A stretch of 64,000 nt of DNA, taken from NCBI RefSeq assembly GCF_020360975.1, contig NW_025408667.1:7502001-7566000 (forward strand), in the 5' to 3' direction. The stretch comes from Hirsutella rhossiliensis. Its lineage: Eukaryota > Ascomycota > Sordariomycetes > Hypocreales > Ophiocordycipitaceae. Positions 10,126 to 21,230 of the stretch are shown here, one piece after another. The position numbers and the translations under genes were made by a program. The notes under the pieces are model-generated. The model searched no databases, was not told where the DNA came from, and was given only the letters and a program-made list of their open reading frames with translations. Position 1 is the first letter of the stretch. Each line of letters starts with the position of its first letter.

Positions 10126-13100
10126 ATGTCTGGCTTCCTTGAGAATGCCTACAGCCTGGTCCATCAGGACAATGCGGCCGACGTGCCCTCGGTCCCCGAC
10201 CTGCGCACCCAGCTGGAGAAGGGTACCGACGACACCAAGGTCGAAACCATGAAGCGCATCTTGACCATCATGCTCAATGGCGATCCGATGCCTACCCTGC
10301 TCATGCACATCATTCGATTCGTCATGCCCTCCAAACACAAGGCTCTCAAAAAGCTCCTATACTTCTACTACGAGATCTGCCCCAAGCTCGACTCCAGCGG
10401 CAAGTTGAAGCAGGAGATGATCTTGGTCTGGTAGGCAGCCCTGCTTCCGCAAGGCGACACAGGCTGACCGAACATGCGTCGCCTCTAGCAATGGCATCCG
10501 GAACGATCTTCAACATGCCAATGAGTACATTCGAGGAAATACGTTGAGGTTCCTCTGCAAACTACGCGAGCCAGAGCTGATTGAGCCACTTCTATCCTCG
10601 GCGCGTTCGTGTCTTGAGCACCGGCACGCATACGTTCGAAAGAACGCTGTTTTTGCCGTGTCGTCAATCTACTCTCACTCACCGTCCCTCATCCCCGATG
10701 CGGCCGAACTCATCTCCAACTTTCTCGATGGAGAAACTGATGCTACATGCAAAAGAAATGCGTTCGCAGCACTGGCCAGCATCAACCACGATGCCGCGCT
10801 TTCATATCTGAGCTCCGTCTTCGAGGGCATCACAAACGCCGAGGAACTGCTGCAGCTAGTAGAGCTCGAGTTCATCCGCAAGGATGCGGTCCAAAACTCG
10901 CAAAACAAGGTACGTCCAGGACTCGGTTCGAAAGCCAAGCACGTCACCGCTAACAGGACAAGGCCCGCTACTTGAGATTAATCTTCGACTTGTTGGATGC
11001 TGGGGCGTCAACCGTGGTCTACGAAGCCGCCTCATCCCTGACTGCCCTTACCAATAACCCAGTCGCCGTCAAGGCTGCCGCCGCGAAGTTTATCGAGCTG
11101 AGCATCAAAGAGGCAGACAACAATGTCAAGCTTATCGTGCTTGACCGCGTCGACCAGCTGCGCAAGAAGAACGAGGGCATTCTAGACGACCTGACCATGG
11201 AGATTCTTCGGGTACTGTCGAGCACAGATATTGATGTGCGCAGAAAGGCGCTCGGCATCGCCTTGGATATGGTTTCGAGCAGAAATGTCGAAGAGGTGGT
11301 ACTTCTCCTCAAGAAGGAGCTTTCAAAGACCGTGGATCAAGAATACGAGAAGAACACGGAATATCGCTCGCTTCTCATTCACTCGATTCACCAATGCGCC
11401 ATCAAGTTTTCGGAGATAGCTGCGAGCGTAGTGGATCTCTTGATGGATTTCATCGCAGACTTCAACAATGCTTCCGCCGTCGACGTCATCAACTTTGTCA
11501 AGGAAGTCGTGGAGAAGTTCCCTGCCCTGCGGAAAACGATCGTGGAGCGACTCGTCTCGACTCTCGGCGAGGTTCGCGCAGGCAAGGTGTACCGAGGAAT
11601 CATGTGGATCATTGGCGAGTATTCCCTGGACGAGGCAGACATTCGGGATGCGTGGAAGCGGATACGAGCCAGCCTTGGCGAGATCCCCATCCTCGCCTCG
11701 GAGCAGCGGCTACTGGAGGAACACGACAGCGACAAAGTCGACGAACAGGTCAACGGCAGTTCGAAGCCGGCGGCGCCAAGCGGCTCACGCAAGGTACTCG
11801 CGGACGGCACATATGCCACCGAAACGGCGCTCACTAGTCAATCATCGGCTACCGCCAAGTTGGAAGCCGTCAAGGCCGCTCAAAAACCACCGTTGCGACA
11901 GCTGATCCTCGACGGAGACTACTATTTGGCCACAGTCCTGGTGTCAACCCTGGTGAAGCTGGTCATGCGACATTCTGAGATCTCCGCTGACAAGGCACGG
12001 ACGAATGCACTGAGGGCCGAAGCCATGCTCATCATGATCTCTATACTCCGCGTCGGACAATCTCAGTTTGTCAAGGCGCCCATTGACGAAGACTCTGTTG
12101 ATCGCATCATGTCATGCGTGCGCTCTCTGGCAAACTTCAACGAGAAGAAGGAGCTGGCGACCGTATGGCTGGACGATACGAGGAAGGCATTCCGGGCCAT
12201 GGTTCAGGTGGAAGAGAAGAAGCGGGCTGCCAAGGAGGCGTACGAGAAGGCGAAGACGGCCATTCAAGTCGACGATGTCGTTCAGATCCGACAGCTCTCC
12301 AAGAAGAACGTTGGTGACGGTTTTGACGAGATCGAGGTGGACTTGGAGAGGGCAACTGGCGGCGAGTCGACCACCGAGGACCTTTCGTCCAAGCTCAGCC
12401 GCGTCGTCCAGTTGACTGGCTTCTCGGACCCCGTGTACGCCGAAGCGTATGTCAAGGTTCATCAGTTCGACATCGTCCTTGACGTGCTCCTTGTCAACCA
12501 GACAACCGAGACTTTGCAGAACCTGTCCGTCGAGTTTGCAACGCTCGGTGACCTCAAGGTCGTGGAGCGGCCAACGACGCAGAACCTGGGAGCGCACGAC
12601 TTCCACAATGTCCAGTGCACCATCAAGGTCTCGTCAACAGATACGGGTGTCATTTTCGGCAACGTGGTGTACGACGGGGCCCACTCGACTGACACCAATG
12701 TCGTCATCCTGAACGATTTGCATGTCGACATCATGGATTACATTCAGCCGGCCACTTGCACGGAAACCCAGTTCCGTACCATGTGGACCGAGTTTGAGTG
12801 GGAAAACAAGGTCAACATCAACTCCAAGGCCAAGTCGCTGCGGAATTTCCTGGATCAGCTGATGGCGTGTACCAACATGAGCTGCCTCACCCCCGAGGCA
12901 AGCCTAAAGGGAGACTGCCAGTTCCTGAGCGCCAACTTGTATGCCCGTAGTGTGTTTGGTAAGTCCAGAGGGAAGAGCTTGAGATTTCTTTTTAGTGAGT
13001 CGGCAGCTGACCATTTTTTTATAGGCGAGGACGCGCTCGCCAACCTGAGTATCGAGAAAGAAGGAGAGGACGGGCCAATCACGGGTTTCGTCAGGATCAG

Positions 13101-13170
13101 GAGCAGGTCGCAAGGCTTGGCCCTGAGCCTTGGCTCCCTCAAGGGGTTGAACAAGATTGGCTCGCAGTAG
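10126..13170 (+). CDS. SEC26: Coatomer subunit beta (COPI coat)
   Basis: Beta-COP, part of the COPI coat for Golgi-to-ER transport. Exons 10126-10430, 10489-10909, 10957-12958 and 13025-13170 join to 957 residues, the normal family length. The N-terminal adaptin-type HEAT solenoid starts SGFLENAYSLVHQDNA and includes LNGDPMPTLLMHIIRFVMPS and KALKKLLYFYYEICPK. The C-terminal appendage includes FHNVQCTIKVSSTDTGVIFG and ends SLGSLKGLNKIGSQ. The third intron (66 nt, GTAAGT...ATAG) has no in-frame stop, so the ORF reads through it; the spliced joint VFG/EDALANLS is the conserved form. Intron 2 is only 47 nt. Confidence 0.95.
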
Positions 13171-13817
13171 GACGTCATGTGGTAATGTTCATGACCGTTT
13201 CCAGTGATGGGCCCCGTACTGGGGCGCGTACAACCAAATTCAATGAAGATTTTTTCTCGCGACGCGGGTGAAGGGGAGTCAGAAAAGGGTGCGCATGGTC
13301 GACTTGGCACGGGAAAAGCTCACAGGGCGGACGAGAACAGGATGCTGTTCTTGCTGTCGGCGGGTCGTGTAGATGGCATCAGTGTCTAGCATAGTAGAAA
13401 ATGGAAGAAGTGAAGCAGCGATGAGGCCAAGGCACAATCACGGGACTGGGCCGAGATGAAGGCTGGCGTCCGATGCCGCAGGTGGCGATGGCACGGGTCG
13501 CTTGCTATATGATTCGTACATACATTTGCAAATGCCGTGTCCCAAGAACAGTTTGGTAGAGCAGTAGGGAAAGCTGGGGGGGGGGGGTATATTGTAAGGA
13601 AATGGGGATATTAAAAGAGACGTGAAATCGCCCATCAACTCCACAAACATGGTTATGACCCAGATGCGTCGTGCCTGATCCGACAAGGTGCTATCCAGCC
13701 TGGCCGAGACGACTGGGATTAGAGAAATGCCCGCAACATCAATGATGGGGAATCTCGGAACCGCGCAACGAGGGAAGGCGGCCGCAGAGACACGGTCTGT
13801 GTGCGGCAAAACAAGAG
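13171..13817. other. Intergenic, convergent 3' regions
   Basis: 647 bp between the SEC26 and UBTD-like stop codons. It holds a run of nine G at about 13577. No gene seen. Confidence 0.5.
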
Positions 13818-14853
13818 CTAGAAGACAAAGGCATTGATGACGTGGCCGCCCTGCCAGCCCTGAGCCTCAAGTGTCGAATTCTCCCTGAGAATCTTGCCCA
13901 TGTAAGCGAGCCGGATCCTCTTGTTGGAGGGCAGCTGGGCGCGAGAGGTTTGTGGTCAGCGACATTGCATGCTTCCCGGATAGAGATGGTAGGGAGGGCA
14001 TACCGCTGCTTCTAACGCGATGCTCCTGGCGACGCTGCGTGCTAGATCTGACTTGCCCATGCTGACTTGGACGTCACGGCCGGTCTCGCTTAGGCGTGCG
14101 CGTAGAGTCATCTGCTCGCGTAGATCAAGGACCGCCTTGCCCTTTTCCTCGCGACGCTTCTGCGCATCAGTGACGGCTAGCTCTTGGACCTCTTCGGCAG
14201 AATCCTCATCCGGGGTCGACAAGTCTCCCTTGGCGTTTGCGTCACCATCCTGAGCTAGGTTGCTGGGGTCGGAGACGACCCAGCCGGGGAGTTGATAGTA
14301 GTTCCCTAGCGAGTCGTATACGCCATTGGCGAGATCGCCAGTGGGCAACGATATTTCGGCGGCCGAGAGTATAGACTGGGCGGTGGCGAGGCCGTCAAGA
14401 TCGTCGTCGTTGGAGTCGTCAGGAGCGGTTGGGTGCCACAGGACCTGGAGGGCAGCGTGAACTGTTTGCCATACTTGGGGACGGCCAGTTACCCTTGTGT
14501 CGAAGAAGTCGGCACGCTCCGAGTCGAGCTCATGGCGAGTCCATCGGCGATCCTTTGAGGACCACTCGTGGCGACGTAAAGGCTTGTTGATGTGCTGATC
14601 AAGAGGACCAGGGTCCCGCCGTCGACGGCGAGAGGAAGCCTGGCTGGCAGCGGTCGGGGCGGCCTCGGTTTGGTTTAGAGAGGGTGGTGGATTGATATGG
14701 CGGGCGGAGGCGTTGGGGGCACCGCCTGGATATGGGGAGTTGGGGCCCGCGGAACTGGAGAAGCAGCAGCCCTGGAGGGGGCGCGAGGACAGAGAGATAA
14801 GCTGAGACGGCTTGCGCAAGAGGTCGGGGACGAAGGACCAGGATACATACCAT
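13818..14853 (-). CDS. Ubiquitin-domain protein, UBTD1/2 (DC-UbP) family, with an ATG-only first coding exon
   Basis: Minus-strand exons 14853-14851, 14771-14004 and 13934-13818 join to 295 residues. The first coding exon is just ATG, followed directly by the donor GTATGT; splicing to the acceptor CCTCCAG gives MGCCFSSSAG, a consensus for N-myristoylation at Gly2 with palmitoylatable Cys3/Cys4, as in UBTD1/2. The UBTD N-terminal domain follows (NKPLRRHEWSSKDRRWTRHE, FFDTRVTGRPQVWQT, AEISLPTGDL, YDSLGNYYQLPGWVVSDP). A ubiquitin-like fold closes the protein (IRLAYMGKILRENSTLEAQG, GGHVINAFVF). The family binds ubiquitin-pathway enzymes; the exact role in fungi is unclear. An unspliced in-frame alternative would give an odd basic N-terminus. 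Confidence 0.9.
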
Positions 14854-15748
14854 GGCGAGTGGCTGGATAATTGAGCAGGGAAAAAGGTCCCTCAGCTCAG
14901 GCGGCTTATGATTGGGAGGGAAACCGTGTTGTTGAGGAGGCGGCGTTGCGGGCGCGCAGATGGGAGGCGGTTTATTGACGCCATACCAGCCCGAGTAGGC
15001 GTGGTGATGGCGACCTGGGAGAGGCGTGCGTCGATGAGCCGGGGCGGAGCGAAAGCACCGTGGATGGCGGCTTCGAACGACTTGTCGGATTGGAGGAGAA
15101 GCCCGTGAAAGGGCTGGAAGCAGTCGGAGGGGGTTTGGCGGCAGGACGGCACGAGGGGCGGAGGCGCGCGGTTGACAAGTGATTTGTGGACGGCGCAGCA
15201 AAGCATTCTCTGTAGAGAGAGCAGAGTAATAAACTGGCAAAGGACGGATAGCCCCGGCATGGATATGAATGGTGGAGTTGGGCGCCAAACACGTGCCAGT
15301 GGTGGAGTGGGTACTTACCTAGGTAGATGCCGACCTTGGGTAGGTACTGTAGGTGCTAGCATGCCATGGGTTCCTACGTACCTAAGGTACTTATCTTGAG
15401 GTGCCTGTCCAAATAGGTACATACCTATGAAGGTACCTAGAGACCTACCCTGCGAGGTACTCTCAAGTAGGTACCACGACCGTCGGCTGGTGATACCCTC
15501 TCCTCACTCATCGGTACACGACCAAGGCAACCTCGACGGCCAGCCTCTCGCCGGCTGTGATTATTTCGTGGAGCCAGAGGTCATGAAAGAGCAGCAGGTG
15601 AAGAAACCTCGCGAAGGACCAAATTTTGGCGCTGAACATTTTGGAGCAAAAAATCTCTGCGGATTCCGGCTTGAATTGATCCAACGACTCCAGCGCCTCA
15701 GCTTGTCTGACAGCACTGGGGCTGCTTCCTACTCGGCGTCAAGTGGCC
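14854..15748. promoter_or_regulatory. Divergent intergenic region, UBTD-like/DIM-5
   Basis: 895 bp between two divergent starts. The central part (15310-15475) is packed with GGTACCT and ACCTAGGT-type units. No gene supported. Confidence 0.5.
15310..15475. repeat. Largest ACCTAGGT/GGTACC cluster
   Basis: Around ten variants of TACCTAGGTA, GGTACCTA and TAGGTACT occur in 165 bp, for example at 15317-15326, 15380-15390, 15416-15440 and 15467-15476. It lies in the promoter interval upstream of the H3K9 methyltransferase gene. Confidence 0.65.
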
Positions 15749-16888
15749 ATGGAAGAAGCAATCAAAACACACTTTTTCCACCACGGCAAAGGGGTAAGCT
15801 CACTCACAACCCAGTCCCGCGTCGAGCCAGCAGAGGCGCTGACCCCTTTCCCATGTCAGAATACTACATACGAGTGCCACTGGTGTCAGTTGCGCTCGTT
15901 TCCCACTCACCAGACCGCTCCCATCACCGTGGTCAACGAGGTGGACAGCGAGATCTTGCCGCAAGGCTTCCGCTTCATCGACGACAATGTCCTGGGCGGA
16001 GGCGTGGAGCCTGCCGAGGAGTGCTTCCGTAGCGGCTGTACGTGTGTTGACGACGCCGACTGCCAGTACACTGGGTGTCTGTGTCTCGCAGACCTCGAGG
16101 AGGAGGACAAGGACGAAAGTGTCAACGACGCTGTCAACGACTCTGGCGTAGACGACTCCGTGCCACCCCAGAAATCCTACGCCTACCATACACACGGCGC
16201 CAAGGCTGGCTTGCTGCGATCCAAGCTGCACCCATCCAAACTGCCTCTCTACGAGTGCCACCAGGGCTGCTCATGCTCAGCCGACTGCCCCAATCGAGTT
16301 GTTGAGCGAGGCCGGACCATCCCGCTCCAGATTTTTCGGACCGAGGACCGAGGCTGGGGTAGGTTTTCAGTTCGTCGTTGATTTGGATCGCATCTGACCT
16401 AGGCTTGCCCTCGCCTCACAGGTGTGCGCACGCAGGAGTCTATCAAGAAGGGACAGTTTGTCGACCGCTACTTGGGCGAGATCATCACGTCCGCCGAGGC
16501 CGACCGGCGCAGAGCTGCCGCCGCCGTCTCGCAGCGCAAAGACGTCTACCTCTTTGCCCTCGACAAGTTTACTGATCCGGCATCCCTTGACCCGCGGCTC
16601 CGGGGCCCGCCCCTGGAAGTGGACGGCGAGTTCATGTCTGGCCCCACGCGCTTCATCAACCATTCTTGCGATCCAAAACTCCGGATTTTTGCTCGCGTCG
16701 GTGATCATGCCGACAAGCACCTGCACGACCTGGCCCTCTTTGCCATCAAGGATATCCAGAAAGGCGAGGAGCTGACGTTTGACTATGTCGATGGCGTTTC
16801 GTTGGAGGAAGAGGAGCGCGAGGGAAATTTCGAGGACATGACGAGATGCCTCTGCGGCAGTTCCAAGTGTAGGAAGTTTTTGTGGTGA
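15749..16888 (+). CDS. dim-5: Histone H3 lysine-9 methyltransferase, DIM-5/Clr4 (KMT1) family
   Basis: SET-domain enzyme expected to trimethylate H3K9 and so direct heterochromatin and, in many fungi, DNA methylation. Exons 15749-15793, 15860-16358 and 16422-16888 give 336 residues, the length of Neurospora DIM-5, with no chromodomain. The pre-SET region has clustered cysteines (ECFRSGCTCVDDADC, GCLC, ECHQGCSCSADCPN). The SET domain has DRYLGEIIT, the cofactor motif RFINHSCDP and ELTFDYVDG. The post-SET motif CLCGSSKC (CXCX4C) precedes the C-terminal RKFLW. Intron 1 (66 nt) lacks stops and is in phase, so retention would add 22 residues. The first exon is short and the start is moderately secure. 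Confidence 0.93.
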
Positions 16889-17695
16889 GGTGCCGTGGTG
16901 TCTACCAAGGGCGACAGGCGGAATCGATTGCCATGGCCCGCTCGCTTTCCCGAGGAGGTGCAACGCCTCCCGAGACACTTTTCTGCGACCTCGGTGTTGT
17001 CGATGCAGGCCAGCATTGCCGGGCAAGTGTGACACAAGGCAGCCATCTCGAGCAGCCGTGGACTGCCAAGGCAAACGGCTCGGCCTTGGCTTGGAGAGCA
17101 AACCGCCACGCACTCTCCAATCATTGACTTGGCCCGATAAGAACCTGCTCCCGACATATCTGCTCCCGATCTACGTGGGCCAGACAGGCCCTTTGAGAGC
17201 GGCCGGCCGCAGAGATGCTCAGCAAGTTATACTCTGCCGCCCTTGGCACTTTGGCTATTCATGTGTGCAAAGAGTACCAAAACCCAAGTCGCAACTTGGC
17301 CAAAATTGCATTTCAAGTACCAGTGCCTCTATAAGCCGCCTCTGCAAGCCATGCCGAGGTAGTACCTGTCTAGCGACCTTTGCAGTGGCCTTTCTTTGCC
17401 TGCCTTTATAGGAGTAATTATAGTGGCCTTATAGTAGCATTTGCCTGCCTTTGCCTGCCTTTATGGTGGCCTTTGCCTGCCTTTACAGCGGTCTTTGTAG
17501 TGGCCCTTGCCCGCCTTTATAGTAGTAGGTATTTTCCGCCCGCCCCTGTAGTAGTATTTATAGTAGTATTTATAGTGGCTTTTCTACATCTATGAAGTGG
17601 CTTTCCGCCTTCTAGTGTCCATCGTTGCTGTTGTGGCCAAATCGTGATTCCAGGTTTGGCACATTTTGCATACATTAGCCAACGTGCGACCGTAC
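16889..17695. other. Intergenic with low-complexity stretch
   Basis: 807 bp between DIM-5 and the next ORF. Its last third is the CCTTTGCCTG / TTTATAGTAG low-complexity block listed separately. No gene supported. Confidence 0.5.
17376..17590. repeat. Degenerate low-complexity repeat (CCTTTGCCTG / TTTATAGTAG)
   Basis: About 215 bp built from irregular copies of TGCCTGCCTTTATAGTGGCC-like units, passing into AGTAGTATTTATAGTAGTAT. Copies differ in length, so this looks like an eroded minisatellite or simple-repeat expansion, not a coding tract. Confidence 0.65.
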
Positions 17696-18586
17696 ATGAT
17701 GAGTGTTCCATCCGAATCAGCCGCAGGGTCTCTGTCGCGAGGGAGGCTCCTGCTCCGTCGAGAACGAGAACGCAAGAAGCGTTTCGAGCATCAGGTGGCA
17801 CGGGGCAGACCGGACACTGGGTGGAGGAAATGCGGTGACGGGACATGCTCCCGGCCCAGCTGCCGCTACGAGGACATGAGCGGGACAGTGAGAGATAAAG
17901 AGAGCAACCGGAACGGGATCCCGACCAAGGACATGTTTCAGAGGTTTGCGGATGAAATGGTAGGCTGCATGTGGCCAGACGAGTGCCTAGGCGGGAGCAG
18001 GGGCTCGAAGCATCGGGCGGTCGAGTCTTTGGCCACATCACCACCTACAAGATTCGCGTTCTGGCAATTCCGGGAGACGTGCAGAAAGCAGCAGCTGCAG
18101 CCGTCGGAGAAAGGGATGAAGAAGATGCTCATGTCGCTTCTGCCGGGGCTCCGGCGGCATATGCCAGAGGTCGAGTCGCTCGTGCACCAGGAGGCGGACG
18201 CCGACTGCAGAGAGGCAAGCAGGGAGCGGAGGCTGCACGACGCTGCCATGGAGTTTGTGGTGGATGTTGAGGTGTGGCGGCGCTCACAGGATGGGCGATT
18301 CCGGGCCTGGACGTTTGGGCAGGGGGGCGAAGCGGCCGAGTTTCTGGCGGCGCTGCTGCTCCATCTGTGGTTGATGGACAGGGAGGACTGCTTCGAGGCG
18401 GAAAGGGGGATGGACGGGCGGCGATGTGACGAGCTGTGGCAAGAGTGGCTGGACGAGAGGCCGGCGGTGGTGTTGGAGGAGGAGGCGAAGGAGGAGGCGG
18501 CGGAGGGGAAAGAAGGCGAGATGCGGAGCTATATTGGGGGATGGGGAGAGGCGCGATGGCTGGGAGGAGGAGAGCGACGAGACTGA
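17696..18586 (+). CDS. Hypothetical protein, 296 aa
   Basis: A single open frame from the ATG at 17696 to TGA; the frame is open a little upstream, but without an earlier ATG. I do not recognise the family. The protein is charged, with an Arg/Lys-rich start (RRERERKKRFEH), a cysteine cluster near residue 50 (CGDGTCSRPSC), an aromatic and basic middle (FAFWQFRETCRKQQLQPSEK), a likely helical segment (EFLAALLLHLWLMDRE) and an acidic Glu/Ala-rich tail that could be low-complexity bias. No signal peptide or membrane segment is evident. Purine-rich third-position bias at the tail weakens the C-terminal call, and an unseen intron is possible. It could be lineage-specific. Confidence 0.5.
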   Translation: MMSVPSESAAGSLSRGRLLLRRERERKKRFEHQVARGRPDTGWRKCGDGTCSRPSCRYEDMSGTVRDKESNRNGIPTKDMFQRFADEMVGCMWPDECLGGSRGSKHRAVESLATSPPTRFAFWQFRETCRKQQLQPSEKGMKKMLMSLLPGLRRHMPEVESLVHQEADADCREASRERRLHDAAMEFVVDVEVWRRSQDGRFRAWTFGQGGEAAEFLAALLLHLWLMDREDCFEAERGMDGRRCDELWQEWLDERPAVVLEEEAKEEAAEGKEGEMRSYIGGWGEARWLGGGERRD

Positions 18587-19706
18587 GGCTGGTGATGACC
18601 GTCAGTCCAGCCAGATGGCGACCAGGATGAGCATAAACGCCACTAACATGGACACTCTTCCGGCCTCTGGCCAACTTGATACGCTTGCATTGATTTCACC
18701 ATCTCAACGCTGCACATGACCTTGCTCTGGAAGGATACACAAGATTCCCCAGTCCATCTATTTGGCCACGGTATTTCTGCCGGTCCCAACGCTTAGCCTC
18801 CGTCTTGGGCTTGTCCGTTAGTATCGTCTGATTTTAGGTCTTGTCTCTCTCCCTAGATGGACTCGAACCGACTACACGGAAAGGCTTTGTCCTCGGCAAA
18901 AAGACGGTTCGCGGCGCGCCCAAAGATCGTCATTACCCACAAGAATTACAATTTACCGAGGTAGAGAGGGACAGTACGAGAATCAAGCAAAGCCCAGCTC
19001 ATACGGTGGCAGCAGGGGGGCCCTTGCGGCCTCGACGAGTCTACGTAGCTTCTTTTCATCGGCGTGCCTCGGGCCGTCTGACGTTGCGTCATGTTTTGTA
19101 CTGTATGTACCTCTGCAGCACGCACCCTTTGGGTGGACGAGAATGTACGTACCTGCATCCAACGTGGCCGTGCCACAATCATCACCTGATGGTCTCCCGA
19201 TATGCGCCCCCTCCCCCGCTTTCCCTGTGGAGGCGGGGGAGGGGCGCAGGGGTCGCTGTTGACCTCGGGAGCCCGGGCGGGGGTAACTACGGATACTAAC
19301 AACTTGGTTCCCCTGCCCCGAGAGTCCAGGCGCGCGTGTGCTTGTACAGTACAGTGCAGGGCAGGGCAGTACAGTACAGTACAGCACTTTGGAGGCAGTG
19401 GGACGATTTCAAATACTTTAAAGCACATCATGCCTGCTCGCCCAAGCCTGCCCAAGCCTACCCAAGGCGGGTGGGTAGAAACTAGAATGTAACTCGGCCC
19501 CCCTCAGACTCCGCTCAAACACGACATAAGACCCGAGGTCTCCCCCCATTCCTCCCCCTCTGGTCCCCCGTGGCGAACCTCTTCTCCTCTGGCCCTGCTC
19601 TTATCAGTTCCCACCACGCACCCGAAAGAGAGAGAGACACACACACGCACTCCGCTCTCTCTACGCGTGCCCCAGCCTTGACCGGACCGCGGCGCCATCG
19701 CCGACA
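18587..19706. other. Intergenic, no gene seen
   Basis: 1.1 kb between the hypothetical ORF and the small mitochondrial gene. It contains a CAGTACAGTACAGTACAG run at about 19345-19386. No coding family recognised. Confidence 0.45.
19345..19386. repeat. Short CAGTA tandem repeat
   Basis: TACAGTACAGTGCAGGGCAGGGCAGTACAGTACAGTACAGCAC reads as several 5-bp CAGTA units with variants; a small microsatellite upstream of the mitochondrial-protein gene. Described here by unit only. Confidence 0.6.
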
Positions 19707-20144
19707 ATGTTCCGCGCCCCCAGGAGCTTCTCGACCTCGGCCAGAGTACACCCTAGTTTCCTGCCTCACCTGCGCAACTCCCGCCGCATGCCCTATCGCT
19801 GGTAAGTCGGTCAAAGCAAAGCGAGGGAGAGGGGCGGAGAGAGCAATGGCATCACCGCCGCACCCAGCCTGACTTACCCGGGCCCTCGAACCACGGCCGC
19901 CGGCCCGTTAACCATTCAACCCCATAGGTTCGTCTCCGTCGCAGCCATCTCGGGCGCTGCCTACGCCGCCAAGGGGTGGCTCGACCGCGCCGGCGCACGC
20001 CGCAGCCAAGACGCCGAGCGCGCCGAACGCGACGCTGCCGAGCGCCAGCGCCGCAACGACGCCCTCATGGACGTCTACGGTGACCGTTCCAACCTCGAGG
20101 CCCTCGAGCAGGCCGTCAAGTTTTACGAGAAGAAGGAGCGATAG
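19707..20144 (+). CDS. Small mitochondrial protein, 103 aa, unknown function
   Basis: Exons 19707-19801 and 19928-20144 join in phase (TG/G at the junction) to 103 residues. The N-terminus is a typical mitochondrial presequence rich in Arg, Ser and Ala (MFRAPRSFSTSARVHPSF). A short hydrophobic stretch follows (FVSVAAISGAAYAAKGW), suggesting one membrane pass. The rest is a charged helix (DAERAERDAAERQRRN) and a compact C-terminus (ALMDVYGDRSNLEALEQAV). Small proteins of this type are conserved in ascomycetes, but I cannot name a function. The 126-nt intron has good GTAAGT and CATAG ends. It is not part of an evident cluster. Confidence 0.75.
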
Positions 20145-21230
20145 GCGTTGCCCACGGCCAGAGTCGCGCGGAGCAGAGAGAGATTTGACTAGGCTTTCGA
20201 CGCAGACATGCCAAACAAGGCAAGAAGCACACAAAACGACGACAAACCTCCCAGAGGAAAGGGCCGGGGGGGGCAAGAGTGGGACGCAAAAGGCACAAGC
20301 TGACGCAGAGGAGAAGAGAGCAAAGGTAATGCGCGCAAAGAAGGAGGCGTCCTCTGCGCTGCCGGGGTTCCTTTCTGGGCGATATTATAAGGCGTTCAAA
20401 CTGCGGCGCACCTGGTTTCATCTGATTATCACGCCGGGCGTCACTGGGATTGACGGGCTGCATTGCATCAGGGAGTTTGTCTACCTTCTCTATCTATCCT
20501 CATGTACACGGGTAACGAGAAAACCATCCGTCTTCTCTTGGTAGCTGATGCCTGTCCAAGTAACAACAGGCTTGATAGACGATGCGCATTCTGGTCCGGA
20601 ACATGTTCGTCGTTCGTGCCAAGTCTGCGTCCAGTCTTGCCTACGTGACTGGTGAGCATCTCCAATCGCCACCATTCCAGGCCCCACGCTCCCCTTATCT
20701 CGCTGTTTCCCCGTCTCCCACTTCCGCCAACGCTAATCCAACCACTCCCAGTCCTTCCTTTCCTTCTCCTTCGTGCAGGCTACAGAAACAATTCAACAGT
20801 TTATGGTTTTTTTCTCCCTTGTAAATGTGTAACGAGTGTCTGCCGAACGTCACGCCTCCCTACGAGTCAGCTTGCTATGTCAAGCAAAGAGCAAGAGGAG
20901 AACGAACCAAAAGAGGTGGAGTAAGAAGAGAGAGAGGTAAAGGAGGAAGAGAGAGAAGAGAAAGCGCCAAACCCTTTCGCTGCCGGTGTCGGGGTCGCCA
21001 GTCGCCGCTTCATTGGCAGTGCAGAACCTTGGGAAAGACCGCCAAGTTCTCCGACGATTGTACAGGCGCCTCCAATGGGCGGAAAACGGCATCTGCCACC
21101 TGGCGTGACTGATTTCTCCCCGTCTCCTCTTTCTCCTCTTCAGCTCACGACAGTCCACCGGTCCACCGGCGAGAAGCCTCGCCCTGATCTTGTCCAGCTC
21201 TTTGGCTGGCGCGCTCATTTTCGACCTCGC
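20145..21230. other. Intergenic, convergent 3' regions
   Basis: 1.1 kb between two converging genes; includes a purine-rich stretch (about 20880-20970) and pyrimidine-rich stretches. No gene supported. Confidence 0.45.

Noticed and set aside
18854..18864. Minus-strand B-box-like GGTTCGAGTCC, suggesting a tRNA gene
   Set aside because: The flanking bases do not form a T-stem and no A-box, D-arm or anticodon arm can be placed upstream.
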